NCBI GenBank assembly: GCA_020853575.1 | Contig: JADYYP010000045.1 | Location: forward strand, 496,001 to 560,000 | Reading direction: 5' to 3' | DNA from: Planctomycetota bacterium | GTDB taxonomy: Bacteria > Planctomycetota > UBA1135 > GCA-002686595 | DNA length: 64,000 nt | Shown here: positions 1 through 8,618 of the stretch, in pieces | How positions within the stretch are numbered: the first letter of the stretch is position 1 | Layout of the letters: every line of letters begins with the position of its first letter | Position numbers and translations under genes: made by a program | The notes under the pieces: generated by a model | What the model saw: the letters and a program-made list of their open reading frames with translations, nothing else | Told to the model about the DNA's origin: nothing | Databases searched by the model: none

Positions 1-1120
1 TCTGCGCCTTGCCGCCGGCGTCGCGCGTGGCGGCCCCCGAGCCGGGTTCCCACTGCGGCAGCTCGCTCGCGCAACGCACGGCGAAATCCGCCGGCAGCTC
101 ACCGCACATGCGCCGCTCGAACTCGGACGCGAGTTCGCGATGCGCCGCGCGATAGGTCTCGAAGAGCCGCTTCCACTGGGCGTGCGCGTCGACTCCGCGC
201 TGCGCGCCGAGCTTGAAGTGCGCGCGCACCGACGGCGACACGTGGAACGACTGCGCGGGATCGAACCCAAAGGCCTTCTTGGCGGCGGCGACTTCCTCGG
301 GCCCCAACGGGGAGCCGTGAGCCTCGCTGGTGCCCTGTCGGTGCGGCGCGCCGTAGCCGATGGTGGTCTTGACCACGATCAGCGAGGGCTTGTCGTGAAC
401 CGCCTTCGCGGCCGCGACGGCGCGCTCGAGTCCGGCCAAGTCGCGATCGCCGTCTTCGACCTTGTGGATGTGCCAACCATGCGCGCGGAAGCGTGCCGCG
501 ACGTCCTCGACATCGAAGGCCAAGGACGTGGGACCGTCGAGCGTGATGTCGTTCGAATCGTAGAGCCAGATCAGCTTGCCCAGCCGGTGCTGTCCGGCGA
601 GCGACGCGGCCTCGGCAACGATGCCCTCCATCATGCAGCCATCGCCGAGCAACGCGTAGGTGTGGTGATCGACGATGTCGAAGCCCGGGCGATTGAAGTG
701 CGCCGCGAGCATGCGCTCCGCCAGCGCCATGCCGACCGAGTTCGCCGCGCCCTGACCCAGGGGACCGGTGGTGGCTTCGACCCCCGCGGTCGCGAATGAC
801 TCGGGATGTCCCGGCGTGCGACTGTGCCATTGGCGAAACGACTTCAGGTCGTCGAGCGTGACGTCGTAGCCGTGCAGGTGCAGCAGTGCATACAGCAGCA
901 TGCTCCCGTGGCCCGCGCTGAGCACGAACCGGTCGCGGTTGGGCCAGCTCGGCGCGGCCGGGTCGTGCAGCAGATGATTGCGCCACAGCGCATAGGCCAT
1001 CGGCGCCGCGCCCATCGGAAGTCCGGGGTGGCCAGAATTGGCGTGTTGCACGCCGTCGATCGCGAGCGTGCGGATCGTGTTCACGCACAATTCGTCGAGA
1101 GTCTGCTGCAGCGTGGTCAT
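1..1120 (-). CDS. tkt: Transketolase, N-terminal part (runs off the left edge)
   Basis: Transketolase moves two-carbon ketol units between sugar phosphates in the pentose phosphate pathway, using thiamine diphosphate and a divalent metal. The visible 373 residues begin at ATG 1120 and cover the ThDP-binding domain: [18 protein letters not shown] near residues 29-46, TTGPLGQG at 117-124 and [14 protein letters not shown] near 153-166, whose GDG starts the ThDP/metal motif. A full family member has about 650-700 residues, so roughly half, including the pyrimidine and C-terminal domains, lies outside the window. It is divergently transcribed from the secreted propeller protein at 1316, with 195 bp between them. 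Family assignment is very secure. Confidence 0.96.
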   Translation of the reverse strand, partial: MTTLQQTLDELCVNTIRTLAIDGVQHANSGHPGLPMGAAPMAYALWRNHLLHDPAAPSWPNRDRFVLSAGHGSMLLYALLHLHGYDVTLDDLKSFRQWHSRTPGHPESFATAGVEATTGPLGQGAANSVGMALAERMLAAHFNRPGFDIVDHHTYALLGDGCMMEGIVAEAASLAGQHRLGKLIWLYDSNDITLDGPTSLAFDVEDVAARFRAHGWHIHKVEDGDRDLAGLERAVAAAKAVHDKPSLIVVKTTIGYGAPHRQGTSEAHGSPLGPEEVAAAKKAFGFDPAQSFHVSPSVRAHFKLGAQRGVDAHAQWKRLFETYRAAHRELASEFERRMCGELPADFAVRCASELPQWEPGSGAATRDAGGKAQ

Positions 1121-1315
1121 GGGCGTTCCTGGTTCGGTCGGCGTGTCTCGGGCGGGTAGATTGGAAAGCGGATCCCACACGGGCAAGCGAGAACCTCCGG
1201 GGATCGCGCCGAGCGGTCGCTCGCGCGCCGCCGCGAAGTCGCTCGCGACTTACTCACATGGCCCCACGGCGAGCACCGCGCGCACCCCCTAGCGTGGCGG
1301 CGAAGGAGGCTCGGC

Positions 1316-3055
1316 ATGTCTCGCAGCTCGATTTTCACGGTGTTGGGTGTCGGCGTGTTCGCGGGCTTGCTCCAGGCCCGCCAAGCGCCGGAGCGCGTCA
1401 GCGTCGCGACCTCGGGCGCGCAGGGCAACCTCGACAGTGCCTTCGTCTCCGGACTCTCTGCGGACGGCAACGTGGTGGTCTTCGTCAGCGCCGCGAGCAA
1501 CCTGGTGGCATCCGACACCAACGGCGTGCAGGACGTCTTCGTGCGCAATCGAGTGGCAGCGACCACGGCGCGTGTCAGCGTCTCGTCCACGGGCGTCGAG
1601 GGCAATCTGGCGTCGGGCGCGGGCACGCTCTCGTCCGACGGACGCTTCGCCGCGTTCTCGAGCCGCGCGACGAACTTGGTCGCCGGGGACCTCAACGGAG
1701 TCGAGGACATCTTCGTGAAGGAGCTCTCGACCGGCGTCGTGACGCTGGTGAGCCGCTCGTCGCTGGGCGCGCTCGGCAACGGCCACAGCCGCTCGCCCGC
1801 GCTCTCTGGAGACGGCCGCTACGTGGCTTTCGCCAGCCGCGCATCGAACCTCGTCGCCGGAGACTCCAACGCCGTTTGGGACGTATTCGTTCACGACCGC
1901 GTCAGCGCCAGCACCGTGCGCGTGAGCGTCGACACGGGAGGAGCCGAAGGCAACGCCGATTCGCTCCTGCCCTCGATTTCCGCCGGCGGTGGCTGCGTGA
2001 CGTTCACGAGCTGGGCCTCGAATCTCGTAGCGGGCGACGGCAACCTCGTGCTCGACGTCTTCGTGCACGAGCTCTCGACCGGGCTCACCGAATGCGCCGA
2101 CGTCACCGCGGCAGGCACGCCGGCGTTCTACGGCGCTCAGCGCAGTTTCCTGTCGGCCGACGGCCGCTGCGTGGCCTTCGAGAGCGGCTCGAACGACCTC
2201 GTCACCGGCGATACCAACTCGATGCCCGACGTGTTCGTGCTCGACCGTTGGAGCGGTGTGACCACGCGCGTCAGCGTCGACTCGTCGGGCGCCGAGGCCA
2301 ACGATCTGTGCCTCGCGGGTCCGCTGTCGTCCGATGGGCGCTTCGTGATCTTCACCAGCTTGGCGAGCAACCTGGTGCCGTTCGACCTCAACGCCGCGCA
2401 AGACGTTTTCGTGCACGACCGCGCCAGTGCCTCGACGACCCGCATCAGCGTCGACGCCCTCGGATCGGACGCGCTCGGTGTCAGCGCCGCCGGAGCGCTT
2501 TCCGGGACTGGCCGGATCGCCGTGTTTTCGAGCTACGCGGCCAATCTGGTCGCTGGCGACACCAACGGCGCCCAGGACGTGTTTGCGATCGACCGCGGGC
2601 CGATCCCCGCCGCGCCGCCGACCAGCTACTGCACCGCGGGCACGTCGAGCATCGGATGCAGTGCCGTGATCAGCGCCTCGGCGCAGCCCTCATTGTCGGC
2701 CGCGCACGCCTGCACGATCGGCGTCAGCGGCCTCGAAGGCCAAAAGAGCGGGCTGGTGTTCTACGGCATCGACAACGCCTGCTTCACCCCCAACCCATGG
2801 GGCTCGGGTTCGAGCTTCCTGTGCGTCAAGGCGCCCTTGCAGCGCACGCCCTTGCAGAACTCCGCCGGGACGAGCGGCGTGTGCGATGGCGCGTTCACGC
2901 TCGACTGGAACGCGTATCACGCGGCGCACCTGGGCGCGCTGGGCCAGCCCTGGTCGAGCGGCGCGCAGGTCTTCGTTCAAGCGTGGTACCGCGACCCGCC
3001 GGCGCCCAAGACCACCGCGCTGAGCGATGCGTTGGTCTTGATCTACGAACCCTGA
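1316..3055 (+). CDS. Secreted PD40/TolB-like beta-propeller protein with shared C-terminal module
   Basis: A 579-residue exported protein. Residues 1-22 form a signal peptide with a short positive start and a hydrophobic core. About seven propeller-blade repeats follow up to about residue 425, each carrying LSSDGRFVAF-like and SNLVAGDTNGVQDVFV-like signatures, typical of PD40/WD40-like TolB-type propellers. Residues from about 430 to the end (TSYCTAGTSSIGC to LVLIYEP) form a module that begins with YC, contains WYRDPP and ends in a strand plus proline. Related modules end the proteins at 9909, 47078 and 60744. GAAGGAGG lies just before ATG 1316. No enzymatic motif is seen; a role in surface binding or scaffolding is inferred. 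Confidence 0.85.
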   Translation: MSRSSIFTVLGVGVFAGLLQARQAPERVSVATSGAQGNLDSAFVSGLSADGNVVVFVSAASNLVASDTNGVQDVFVRNRVAATTARVSVSSTGVEGNLASGAGTLSSDGRFAAFSSRATNLVAGDLNGVEDIFVKELSTGVVTLVSRSSLGALGNGHSRSPALSGDGRYVAFASRASNLVAGDSNAVWDVFVHDRVSASTVRVSVDTGGAEGNADSLLPSISAGGGCVTFTSWASNLVAGDGNLVLDVFVHELSTGLTECADVTAAGTPAFYGAQRSFLSADGRCVAFESGSNDLVTGDTNSMPDVFVLDRWSGVTTRVSVDSSGAEANDLCLAGPLSSDGRFVIFTSLASNLVPFDLNAAQDVFVHDRASASTTRISVDALGSDALGVSAAGALSGTGRIAVFSSYAANLVAGDTNGAQDVFAIDRGPIPAAPPTSYCTAGTSSIGCSAVISASAQPSLSAAHACTIGVSGLEGQKSGLVFYGIDNACFTPNPWGSGSSFLCVKAPLQRTPLQNSAGTSGVCDGAFTLDWNAYHAAHLGALGQPWSSGAQVFVQAWYRDPPAPKTTALSDALVLIYEP

Positions 3056-3065
3056 CTTTCGAGCG

Positions 3066-3089
3066 GCGCTCGCGCGCGGGCGCGAGCGC
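3066..3089. terminator. Bidirectional hairpin between convergent gene and tmRNA
   Basis: A perfect 9-bp inverted repeat (3066-3074 with 3081-3089, 6-nt loop) lies between the stop codon at 3055 and the 3' end of tmRNA at 3092. It probably ends transcription from both sides. There is no clear T tract, so the terminator call is inferred from position and stem strength. Confidence 0.45.
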
Positions 3090-3091
3090 TG

Positions 3092-3445
3092 TGGTGGAGG
3101 CGGCGGGAGTCGAACCCGCGTTCCGGAATGAACCAAGTCCAGGCTTCTACGTGCGTAGTCCGTGGTTTGTGCCGCCCCGTCGACGCCCGCGGACAGGCTG
3201 CGTCGAGGCCGCCGTCGTGAGGTCTCGTCGACGCAGCCCGACGGAGAGCCTTGTCGACCAGCCCGCAAGTGGCGTCGTTCCACGGCCGCGGGCACTCCGT
3301 GGAGGACGGCTGCTTATTGACTAAGCAGCGAGAGCGTAATCATTGGCAGGTTATGCCGTTTCCCGAGAGGGTTTAGCGGGGTGACTCGAGATCCCCGGCA
3401 CGCCACCCAGGCCCGACGCAAACCGGTCGAAACCAGTGCGCCCCC
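3092..3445 (-). ncRNA. ssrA: tmRNA (ssrA), predicted tag ANDYALAA
   Basis: Transfer-messenger RNA rescues stalled ribosomes with SmpB. On the minus strand the 5' end is GGGGGCGCACTGGTTTCGAC (from 3445). The 3' end is a tRNA-like T arm, GGGTTCGACTCCC, then CGCCTCCACCA with CCA encoded (3092). The 5' GGGGGCG and 3' CGCCTCC halves pair over seven positions as the acceptor stem. The tag frame reads GCC AAT GAT TAC GCT CTC GCT GCT TAG (3347 down to 3321), giving A-N-D-Y-A-L-A-A. An in-frame TAA two codons before the GCC limits how far upstream the resume codon can be. The stop codon sits in the 5' arm of a GCTGCTTA/TAAGCAGC hairpin. Length, 354 nt, is normal. smpB lies just upstream on the same strand. 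Confidence 0.95.
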
Positions 3446-3511
3446 TGAGAGACGAGGCAAATGCTAGCACGTCCGAGCGCCGCGCGCAGGTCCGCGTTTC
3501 CGCGCCGCACG

Positions 3512-3979
3512 TCAGCGGCGGCGACTCATGGCGCGCTCGATCGCGCGTCGGTCGTCGCGCTCGCGTTCGCGTTCGCGCTTGTCGTAGAGCTTGCGACCGC
3601 GCGCCAGTGCCAGGCTCACCTTGACCAGCGAGCCCTTGAAGTACAGCTCGAGCGGCACGATCGTCACGCCCTTCTCGCGCACCTTGCGGTCCCAGCCCGC
3701 GAGCTCGCGCTTGTGCACCAGCAGCCGTCGATCGCGCGTCGGCAAGTGGTTGTGCAGGTTGCCGTGCGAGTACTCGGGGATGTGCGCGTTGATCAACCAC
3801 AACTCGCCGGCGCGGATCATCGCAAACGCCTCGGCGATCGAGGCCTTGCCCTGGCGCAGGCTCTTGACCTCGGTGCCGACGAGGGCGATGCCGCACTCGA
3901 TGGTCTCGAGGAACTCGTACTCGTGCCGCGCGCGGCGGTTTTCGGCGAGCAGCTTGCGTCGCAGTTCGGGTTCGGCCAT
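3512..3979 (-). CDS. smpB: SsrA-binding protein SmpB
   Basis: SmpB binds tmRNA and delivers it to stalled ribosomes, where its C-terminal tail occupies the empty mRNA channel. The 155 residues from ATG 3979 are the standard family length. RRARHEYEFLETIECGIAL, GTEVKSLRQGKASIAEAF and LINAHIPEYSHGN are hallmark OB-fold stretches, and the C-terminus is the usual basic tail (KRERERERDDRRAIERA). An in-frame start 24 codons upstream would add sequence unlike SmpB and is rejected. The gene lies 66 bp upstream of ssrA on the same strand, so the two partners could be co-expressed. Confidence 0.96.
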   Translation of the reverse strand: MAEPELRRKLLAENRRARHEYEFLETIECGIALVGTEVKSLRQGKASIAEAFAMIRAGELWLINAHIPEYSHGNLHNHLPTRDRRLLVHKRELAGWDRKVREKGVTIVPLELYFKGSLVKVSLALARGRKLYDKRERERERDDRRAIERAMSRRR

Positions 3980-4174
3980 CGGTGGTTGGAGCTGAGCGGC
4001 AGCCCGGCGCGTGCGTTGGACCCCGCTGCGCTGGAACAACCCGCAGAGCATCGCACACCGCGCGACCCGCGGGCCAGCATCGAGCGCCCATCAACCCCCG
4101 CGGCCGTCGGGAAACCCCGAGCGACGGTTGACTTGACCAGCCACAGCTCCGTATCGTCTCCGCCCTTGCTTTTG

Positions 4175-4264
4175 GCCCGGGTGGCGGAATTGGCAGACGC
4201 GCAAGGTTCAGGTCCTTGTTCCTCATAAAAAGGAGTGCGGGTTCGACTCCCGCCCCGGGCACCA
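4175..4264 (+). tRNA. tRNA-Leu (anticodon CAG)
   Basis: A class II tRNA with a long variable arm. The acceptor halves GCCCGGG (4175) and CCCGGGC pair, CCA is encoded at 4262-4264, the anticodon loop is TTCAGGT (anticodon CAG, reading CUG) and the T loop is GGTTCGACTCC. CUG is a major leucine codon in such GC-rich DNA. Confidence 0.95.
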
Positions 4265-4392
4265 CCTCCGAGCGCGCGCGTTCCGCAGGCGCGTCGAATG
4301 CGGACACTTCGATCCGCGCCTACCTGAAGTGGAGCTCGCTCATGCTGTGCGCGGTCGTGACCGCGGGACTGATCGCTGCGCGGCTCATTCAT

Positions 4393-4497
4393 TGGCTCGG
4401 GCTGGACTGAGCGCTGCGCGCTCGCGGTGGCTCGGGCTGGACTGAGCGCTGCGCGCTCGCGGTGGCTCGGATTGGACTGAGCGCTGCGCGCTCAGAA
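4393..4497. repeat. Three tandem 35-bp repeats, each with a hairpin
   Basis: Near-identical units begin at 4393, 4428 and 4463 (period 35 bp). Each carries GAGCGCTGCGCGCTC, in which GAGCGC and GCGCTC pair around a 3-nt loop. The third copy extends this to TGAGCGC/GCGCTCA. The array lies at the convergent end of tRNA-Leu (plus) and rsmG (minus), so the hairpins may act as stacked terminators. No unrelated spacers separate the units, so this is not a CRISPR array. The third copy contains the stop codon of the 33-residue peptide at 4492-4593. Confidence 0.85.
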
Positions 4498-4593
4498 CGA
4501 GTTGTCGCTGGGATAGTGCGCGATCACGAACACGAACGCGGCCGCGAGCAGCAGCGCGCCGAGCCCGATCGCGACCCATGCGAGCGGCCCCAA
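4492..4593 (-). CDS. 33-residue single-pass membrane peptide, in frame after rsmG
   Basis: A TTG start at 4593 would give a 33-residue peptide. It has a long hydrophobic run (WVAIGLGALLLAAAFVFVIA) followed by a short polar tail, HYPSDNSF. It lies one codon (CGC) after the rsmG TGA and in the same frame, so it could be translated by re-initiation or, less likely, as a readthrough tail that would anchor RsmG in the membrane. Its stop overlaps the last 35-bp hairpin repeat. I do not recognise a family. The clean membrane segment and lack of in-frame stops support a real gene, but the small size and TTG start leave doubt. Confidence 0.4.
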   Translation of the reverse strand: MGPLAWVAIGLGALLLAAAFVFVIAHYPSDNSF

Positions 4594-4596
4594 GCG

Positions 4597-5406
4597 TCAG
4601 ACTCCATGACCGCCGGGCGCGCGATACACCAGGAACGCGCGATCGCCCATCTCCCCGGGCAGCTTGTGTTCCCAGACCGTATCCAGCCGAAAGCCCAAAC
4701 GCTCGGCTTCGCGCTCGGCCGCACGCGCCTCGCGCGACCAGGAGGGCCCCTTCAGCATCACCAAGTCCTTGTGGGAGTGGCGCACCTTGCGGAGCAAGCG
4801 CACGTTCTCGCGCACCGAGCTGACGGCGCGCACGAGCACGATGTCGTACTTGTTGCGCGCCAGGTGCTCCTCGGCGCGGTCCCAAATCGGCACGGCGTTC
4901 TTGAGTCCCAGCGCGCGCACGCACTCGGTCACGAAGTCGATGCGCTTGCGCGTCGAGTCGAGCATCCCGACCTTCGACTGCGGCTCCGCGATGGCCACGG
5001 GCACGCCCGGAAAGCCGGCGCCGGTGCCCAGGTCGAGCAGCGAACGGCCGAGCAGCGGTAGGAGCCGGGTCGTGCGCCACGAATCGAGGTAGTGCTTGGC
5101 CGCAACCTCCCGCGGGTCGACGATCGCGGTCAGGTTCATGCGCCGATTGGCATCGAGCACGAGCAACGCGTGCGCGGCGTAGCGATCGAGCACTTCGCCG
5201 GTGATCTCCTCGCCCTCGAAAGCCCAGCCGAGCGCGCTGCGCATCTCGTCGAGGCTCGGCACGCTGGCGTCGGCGTGGGCCAAGACCGCGTCGGGATCCT
5301 CCTCCTTGCGCGGCGGCTTGATCTCGCCCTTGGAGGCGGCGTCCGGCACCCCGGACTCCGCTTCGGCGTCATCGGCGCTGGCGTCTGCGGCGTCGACCAA
5401 ACTCAT
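4597..5406 (-). CDS. rsmG: 16S rRNA (guanine-527-N7)-methyltransferase RsmG
   Basis: RsmG methylates N7 of G527 in 16S rRNA using S-adenosylmethionine. The SAM motif LDLGTGAGFPG is at residues 124-134 of the 269-residue product, followed by MLDSTRKRIDFV and, further on, IVLVRAVSSV, all typical of the family. About 50 N-terminal acidic and alanine-rich residues precede the conserved region, so this protein is longer than the usual 200-240. ATG 5406 was chosen; another ATG at 5448 would start almost at the tRNA-Trp gene. A 33-residue membrane peptide follows directly in the same frame. Confidence 0.92.
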   Translation of the reverse strand: MSLVDAADASADDAEAESGVPDAASKGEIKPPRKEEDPDAVLAHADASVPSLDEMRSALGWAFEGEEITGEVLDRYAAHALLVLDANRRMNLTAIVDPREVAAKHYLDSWRTTRLLPLLGRSLLDLGTGAGFPGVPVAIAEPQSKVGMLDSTRKRIDFVTECVRALGLKNAVPIWDRAEEHLARNKYDIVLVRAVSSVRENVRLLRKVRHSHKDLVMLKGPSWSREARAAEREAERLGFRLDTVWEHKLPGEMGDRAFLVYRAPGGHGV

Positions 5407-5456
5407 GAAGGGCTGCGCTCCGCCAGGCCGCGGGCTGCGGCTCAGCACAAAGTGGT

Positions 5457-5533
5457 TGGCAGGCCAGCAGGGATTCGAACCCCGAACCTACTGATTTGGA
5501 ATCAGTCGCTCTAACCGTTGGAGCTACTGGCCT
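5457..5533 (-). tRNA. tRNA-Trp (anticodon CCA)
   Basis: On the minus strand AGGCCAG (5533) pairs perfectly with CTGGCCT, followed by G and an encoded CCA at 5457-5459. The anticodon stem ACTGA/TCAGT encloses TTCCAAA, giving anticodon CCA, and the T loop is GGTTCGAATCC. Confidence 0.96.
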
Positions 5534-5663
5534 TCGAAGCGCACTAGCGTAGGTTCGCCGCGTCGCGCTGGCAAGCAAACGGAGCCAGCGGATGCGCTCT
5601 CGAACACGGCGCCGCCCGCAGTACAGTGTTCGGTCTCGAGACCAGCGAGGCAGTTCGAACCCC

Positions 5664-7013
5664 ATGACCGACAACAGCGCGCGCGTCGAGCCGCGGATTC
5701 TCACCGCGGACATTCCCCGCGCCTCGCTCAACCAGAACGCTCTGCGCGTGATCTCCGTCCTGCAACGCAAGGGCGGTTTCGAGGCCTATCTCGTCGGCGG
5801 CTGCGTGCGCGACCTGCTCCTCGGAAGGCGTCCGAAGGACTTCGATGTCGCCACGAGCGCGCACCCGCGCCAGATCAAGAAGCTGTTCCACAACGGGCGC
5901 ATCATCGGCAAGCGCTTCCGCCTGGTGCACGTCGCTTTCGAGGGCCAGATCGTCGAGACCGCGACCTTCCGGCGCGCTCCGCAGCGCGGCGAGGGCGACG
6001 ACGGGGATCTGCTGATCGTCGACGACAACGAATTCGGCAGCGCGGGCGAGGATGCGCTGCGCCGCGACTTCACCATCAACGCGCTGTTCCTCGATCCCAA
6101 CCGCGACGAGTTGATCGACTATGTCGGCGGCCTCGACGACCTCGAAGCGGGCGTGCTGCGCACGATCGGCGAGCCGCGCGTGCGCATGGCCGAGGACCCG
6201 GTGCGCATCCTGCGCGCCATCAAGTTCGCCACGCGACTGGGTTTCCGCATCGACGACGACACCTGGGACGCGATGTGCTCCAACGCCCGGGAGCTCGAGC
6301 GTTCGGCGAAGCCGCGCGTGATCGAGGAGATCCTGCGGCTGCTGCGCTCGGGAACGGCGCTCGGTGCCTTCCGCATGATGCGCGCCTGCGGGGCGCTGCG
6401 CGTGATCCTGCCGCACATCGACGAGTACCTCGGTCCGCGCGAATCGAGCGACAGCGCGATCCACGAGCGCGTCGACTCCTTCTGGCGCTTACTCGAGGCG
6501 CTCGACGCCGATGTCCACGCGGGCAACGTGCCGGCCACCTCCGTGTGCGTCGCCGTGCTCCATCTGCGCTTGGTCGAGCATGGCGCTCGAGTCGACGCGC
6601 GCTCGCACGAGGGCAATCCGAAGGACCTCGAGCTCGAGGCGGAGCGCTGGATCGAGCCCTTCGCGGTCGTCATGCGGCTCTCGCGCCGCGATTCGGGCAA
6701 GGCGGTGCGCATCATCGTGTCGCAACGCCGTTTCACCCAGACCAAGAAGGGCAAGAGCCCGCTGCTCTTCGCACGCAGCGAGGAGTTCCAGGACGCGCTC
6801 GACCTGTTCCGCTTGCGTTCGATGGCCTGGGGACAGGGCTGGGACGTCTACGAGGCGTGGCGCGATCGCCACGCGGAAGCGCTCAGCGCCTCGCCCGAGG
6901 AAGTCGAGCGCGAGCGCAAGCGCGGCCGGCGCCGCGGTCGGCGGCGACGCGGCAAGCGCACCGAAGGACCTTCCGACGCGGCGAGCACGCCCGCCAGCGG
7001 CGACGACGCCTGA
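5664..7013 (+). CDS. pcnB: Poly(A) polymerase / CCA tRNA nucleotidyltransferase family protein
   Basis: A class II nucleotidyltransferase of the PcnB/Cca family that adds nucleotides to RNA 3' ends. The catalytic core shows VGGCVRDLLLG at residues 44-54 and KDFDVAT at 58-64; the two Asp residues (59 and 61) bind the catalytic metals. RRDFTINAL and RMAEDPVRILRAIKFA follow, the second being the head/neck RNA-binding signature. The 449 residues, the RxxK-type C-terminal half and an arginine-rich tail (RERKRGRRRGRRRRGKR) fit poly(A) polymerase I better than a CCA enzyme, but motifs alone cannot settle this. ATG 5664 was chosen because an upstream start would add 24 arginine-rich, unconserved residues. 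Confidence 0.88.
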   Translation: MTDNSARVEPRILTADIPRASLNQNALRVISVLQRKGGFEAYLVGGCVRDLLLGRRPKDFDVATSAHPRQIKKLFHNGRIIGKRFRLVHVAFEGQIVETATFRRAPQRGEGDDGDLLIVDDNEFGSAGEDALRRDFTINALFLDPNRDELIDYVGGLDDLEAGVLRTIGEPRVRMAEDPVRILRAIKFATRLGFRIDDDTWDAMCSNARELERSAKPRVIEEILRLLRSGTALGAFRMMRACGALRVILPHIDEYLGPRESSDSAIHERVDSFWRLLEALDADVHAGNVPATSVCVAVLHLRLVEHGARVDARSHEGNPKDLELEAERWIEPFAVVMRLSRRDSGKAVRIIVSQRRFTQTKKGKSPLLFARSEEFQDALDLFRLRSMAWGQGWDVYEAWRDRHAEALSASPEEVERERKRGRRRGRRRRGKRTEGPSDAASTPASGDDA

Positions 7014-7271
7014 GGCGCGCTGCGCGGGGCGTCGGAGCGCGACCCGCGGCGGAGCGGCACGGGCGCGGCGCCCACGGATTTCGCGCTCCACGACCGCGCG
7101 CTCGAAAGCGTGCTAGGGTTCGGTGTTCGGCGAGTGACGGCGACCCTTGGGGAGCGCGCTGGCAAGAGTCGCGACGGCGACGCTTCAGGATGCAGCGCAC
7201 TCCCGCGCGGGTGGGCCGCCCGAACCCTCGCGAACGAGAGATTCGACGACAACTTGGTTTGGTGTTCCTTG

Positions 7272-7299
7272 GGACGACCTCCGGCAGCGGAGGTCGTCC
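7272..7299. terminator. Strong hairpin in the 362-bp gap 7014-7375
   Basis: A perfect 12-bp stem (GGACGACCTCCG at 7272-7283 with its complement at 7288-7299) has a 4-nt loop and is followed by GCTTTCG. It lies in the only sizeable gap on this side of the window (7014-7375), between pcnB and the secreted protein at 7376. No gene is evident in the rest of the gap: an open frame crosses it but looks like extension of shadow frames. The hairpin could end pcnB transcription or the transcript of an unrecognised small RNA starting near 7110-7150. There is no T run of more than three. Confidence 0.5.
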
Positions 7300-7375
7300 G
7301 CTTTCGTCGGCGCGAGCCACGCGCCACCGCGCGACGGCTTCTCGCACTCCCGCGGCGCTGGCAAGATACGCCGCC

Positions 7376-8527
7376 ATGCGGTCCCGCCTCGCTTGCGCCC
7401 TGGTGTTGCTGGCGTCAACGTCGCTCGCGCAGAGCGGCTTCGATCCCGATGCGCTCGACGACGAGCTCGCGCACAAGCACTGGGGCTACCTCTCGAGCGA
7501 GGAGCAGGCCGATTGTTGGGCGCGCTTCGAAGGCGAGGTCCCCTATCTCGGCACCTATCAGCTCGAGTTGATCCGCTACGCGCGCGCGCTCGAGGAACGC
7601 GACCTGGGGTACCTGCCGCTCGACGAGCCAGCGCCGTACTTCGACCCAGCGGAGCACGCGCCGGCGCAGCCGATCGCGCGCCAGCGCCTGGAGTTCGACG
7701 CGCCCCAAGCGCAGCGCGAGCGGCAACGCATCTACAAGTCGGTTCCCGCGCGCGGGCTGATCAGTGCTTGGCGCTACGACTGGGGTCGGCGCGAGGTCTT
7801 GCGCACGGGGGAGCTCGAGGACGTGCAGCGCGGCTTCGCCAACGCGCTCGCGGGTTTCGCGCCCGGACACGACCTGGCGCTGGCCCTGGTCGAGCGCGCG
7901 CTCGACGACGGCTCGCAGCAGCGAACGCTGGCGGCGTTCGGGCACGCCTACACCGATCGTGTCGGCACGGTGTTCCCTGGCATCACGCTCTACGACGCGT
8001 GGGCCTCGGGCCAAGACCTCGAGATGCCCGACGTCGACGTGCTCGGAGTCGTCCACGACGTGCTCGGGATCCGCGACAAGTGGAGCGCCCCGGTTCCGAC
8101 CTCCAAGCAGCGCGAGCTCTACGAGCAAGTCGGCGAGCTGTTCCATCCAGCGCAGCGCCACCGTGGTCTGCGCCAAGCGCTCGCGTGGACCTATCTCGAG
8201 GGTGCGCCGCCGCTCTCCGCGCCCTATCCGGTGTGCATCGACCGCTTCCACGCGCTGTGGGAGAGCACCAAGGCGACTCCATCCGAAGCCGCCAAGCTGC
8301 TGCCGAAGTTCGAGCAGTGGAGCGAGTTCCTGGCCGAGTGGGACACACGCTTCAACTCCGACGAGAGCCTGCACGCCGCCGCGCTCGTGCGCCGCCGTCA
8401 ACTCAAGGCCGATGCTCGCGCCGTGCGCTCGTTCTTCCTACGCATCATGTCGGACGCAGGCGCGTTCGAGCGCCGGGCCCTGCCCGCGCCGAAACCACCG
8501 AAAAAGCCCGCGACTGGCGCCAAGTAG
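7376..8527 (+). CDS. Secreted protein of unknown function
   Basis: A 383-residue product with a clear signal peptide (MRSRLACALVLLASTSLAQ, cleavage near residue 19). The mature part is acidic-to-neutral and mostly helical in character, with no repeats, no C-terminal YC module and no catalytic motif that I can name. The C-terminus is proline- and lysine-rich (PAPKPPKKPATGAK). ATG 7376 is chosen because it places the signal peptide at the N-terminus; the frame stays open far upstream only because of GC-rich shadow coding. It stands alone, 91 bp before the aldolase gene. Confidence 0.8.
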   Translation: MRSRLACALVLLASTSLAQSGFDPDALDDELAHKHWGYLSSEEQADCWARFEGEVPYLGTYQLELIRYARALEERDLGYLPLDEPAPYFDPAEHAPAQPIARQRLEFDAPQAQRERQRIYKSVPARGLISAWRYDWGRREVLRTGELEDVQRGFANALAGFAPGHDLALALVERALDDGSQQRTLAAFGHAYTDRVGTVFPGITLYDAWASGQDLEMPDVDVLGVVHDVLGIRDKWSAPVPTSKQRELYEQVGELFHPAQRHRGLRQALAWTYLEGAPPLSAPYPVCIDRFHALWESTKATPSEAAKLLPKFEQWSEFLAEWDTRFNSDESLHAAALVRRRQLKADARAVRSFFLRIMSDAGAFERRALPAPKPPKKPATGAK

Positions 8528-8618
8528 CGCGCTGCTTTTGCGACCTGTACCATTCGCTGGGCCCAGCTTGGGGCCGCGCGATTCAGCCAGGCAACCCCCG
8601 ACGAAATCCACTATTGCC

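Noticed and set aside
3092..3125. A lone tRNA T arm and acceptor end with encoded CCA
   Set aside because: It is the 3' half of tmRNA; the 5' half lies 300 bp away at 3445 and pairs with it.
4342..4410. A 22-residue hydrophobic plus-strand peptide (MLCAVVTAGLIAARLIHWLGLD)
   Set aside because: It could be a membrane peptide, but there is no ribosome-binding site, it is very short and it ends inside the 35-bp repeat; not enough to call a gene.
4393..4497. Tandem repeats considered as a CRISPR array
   Set aside because: Units are directly adjacent with no variable spacers, only three copies are present and no cas gene is nearby.
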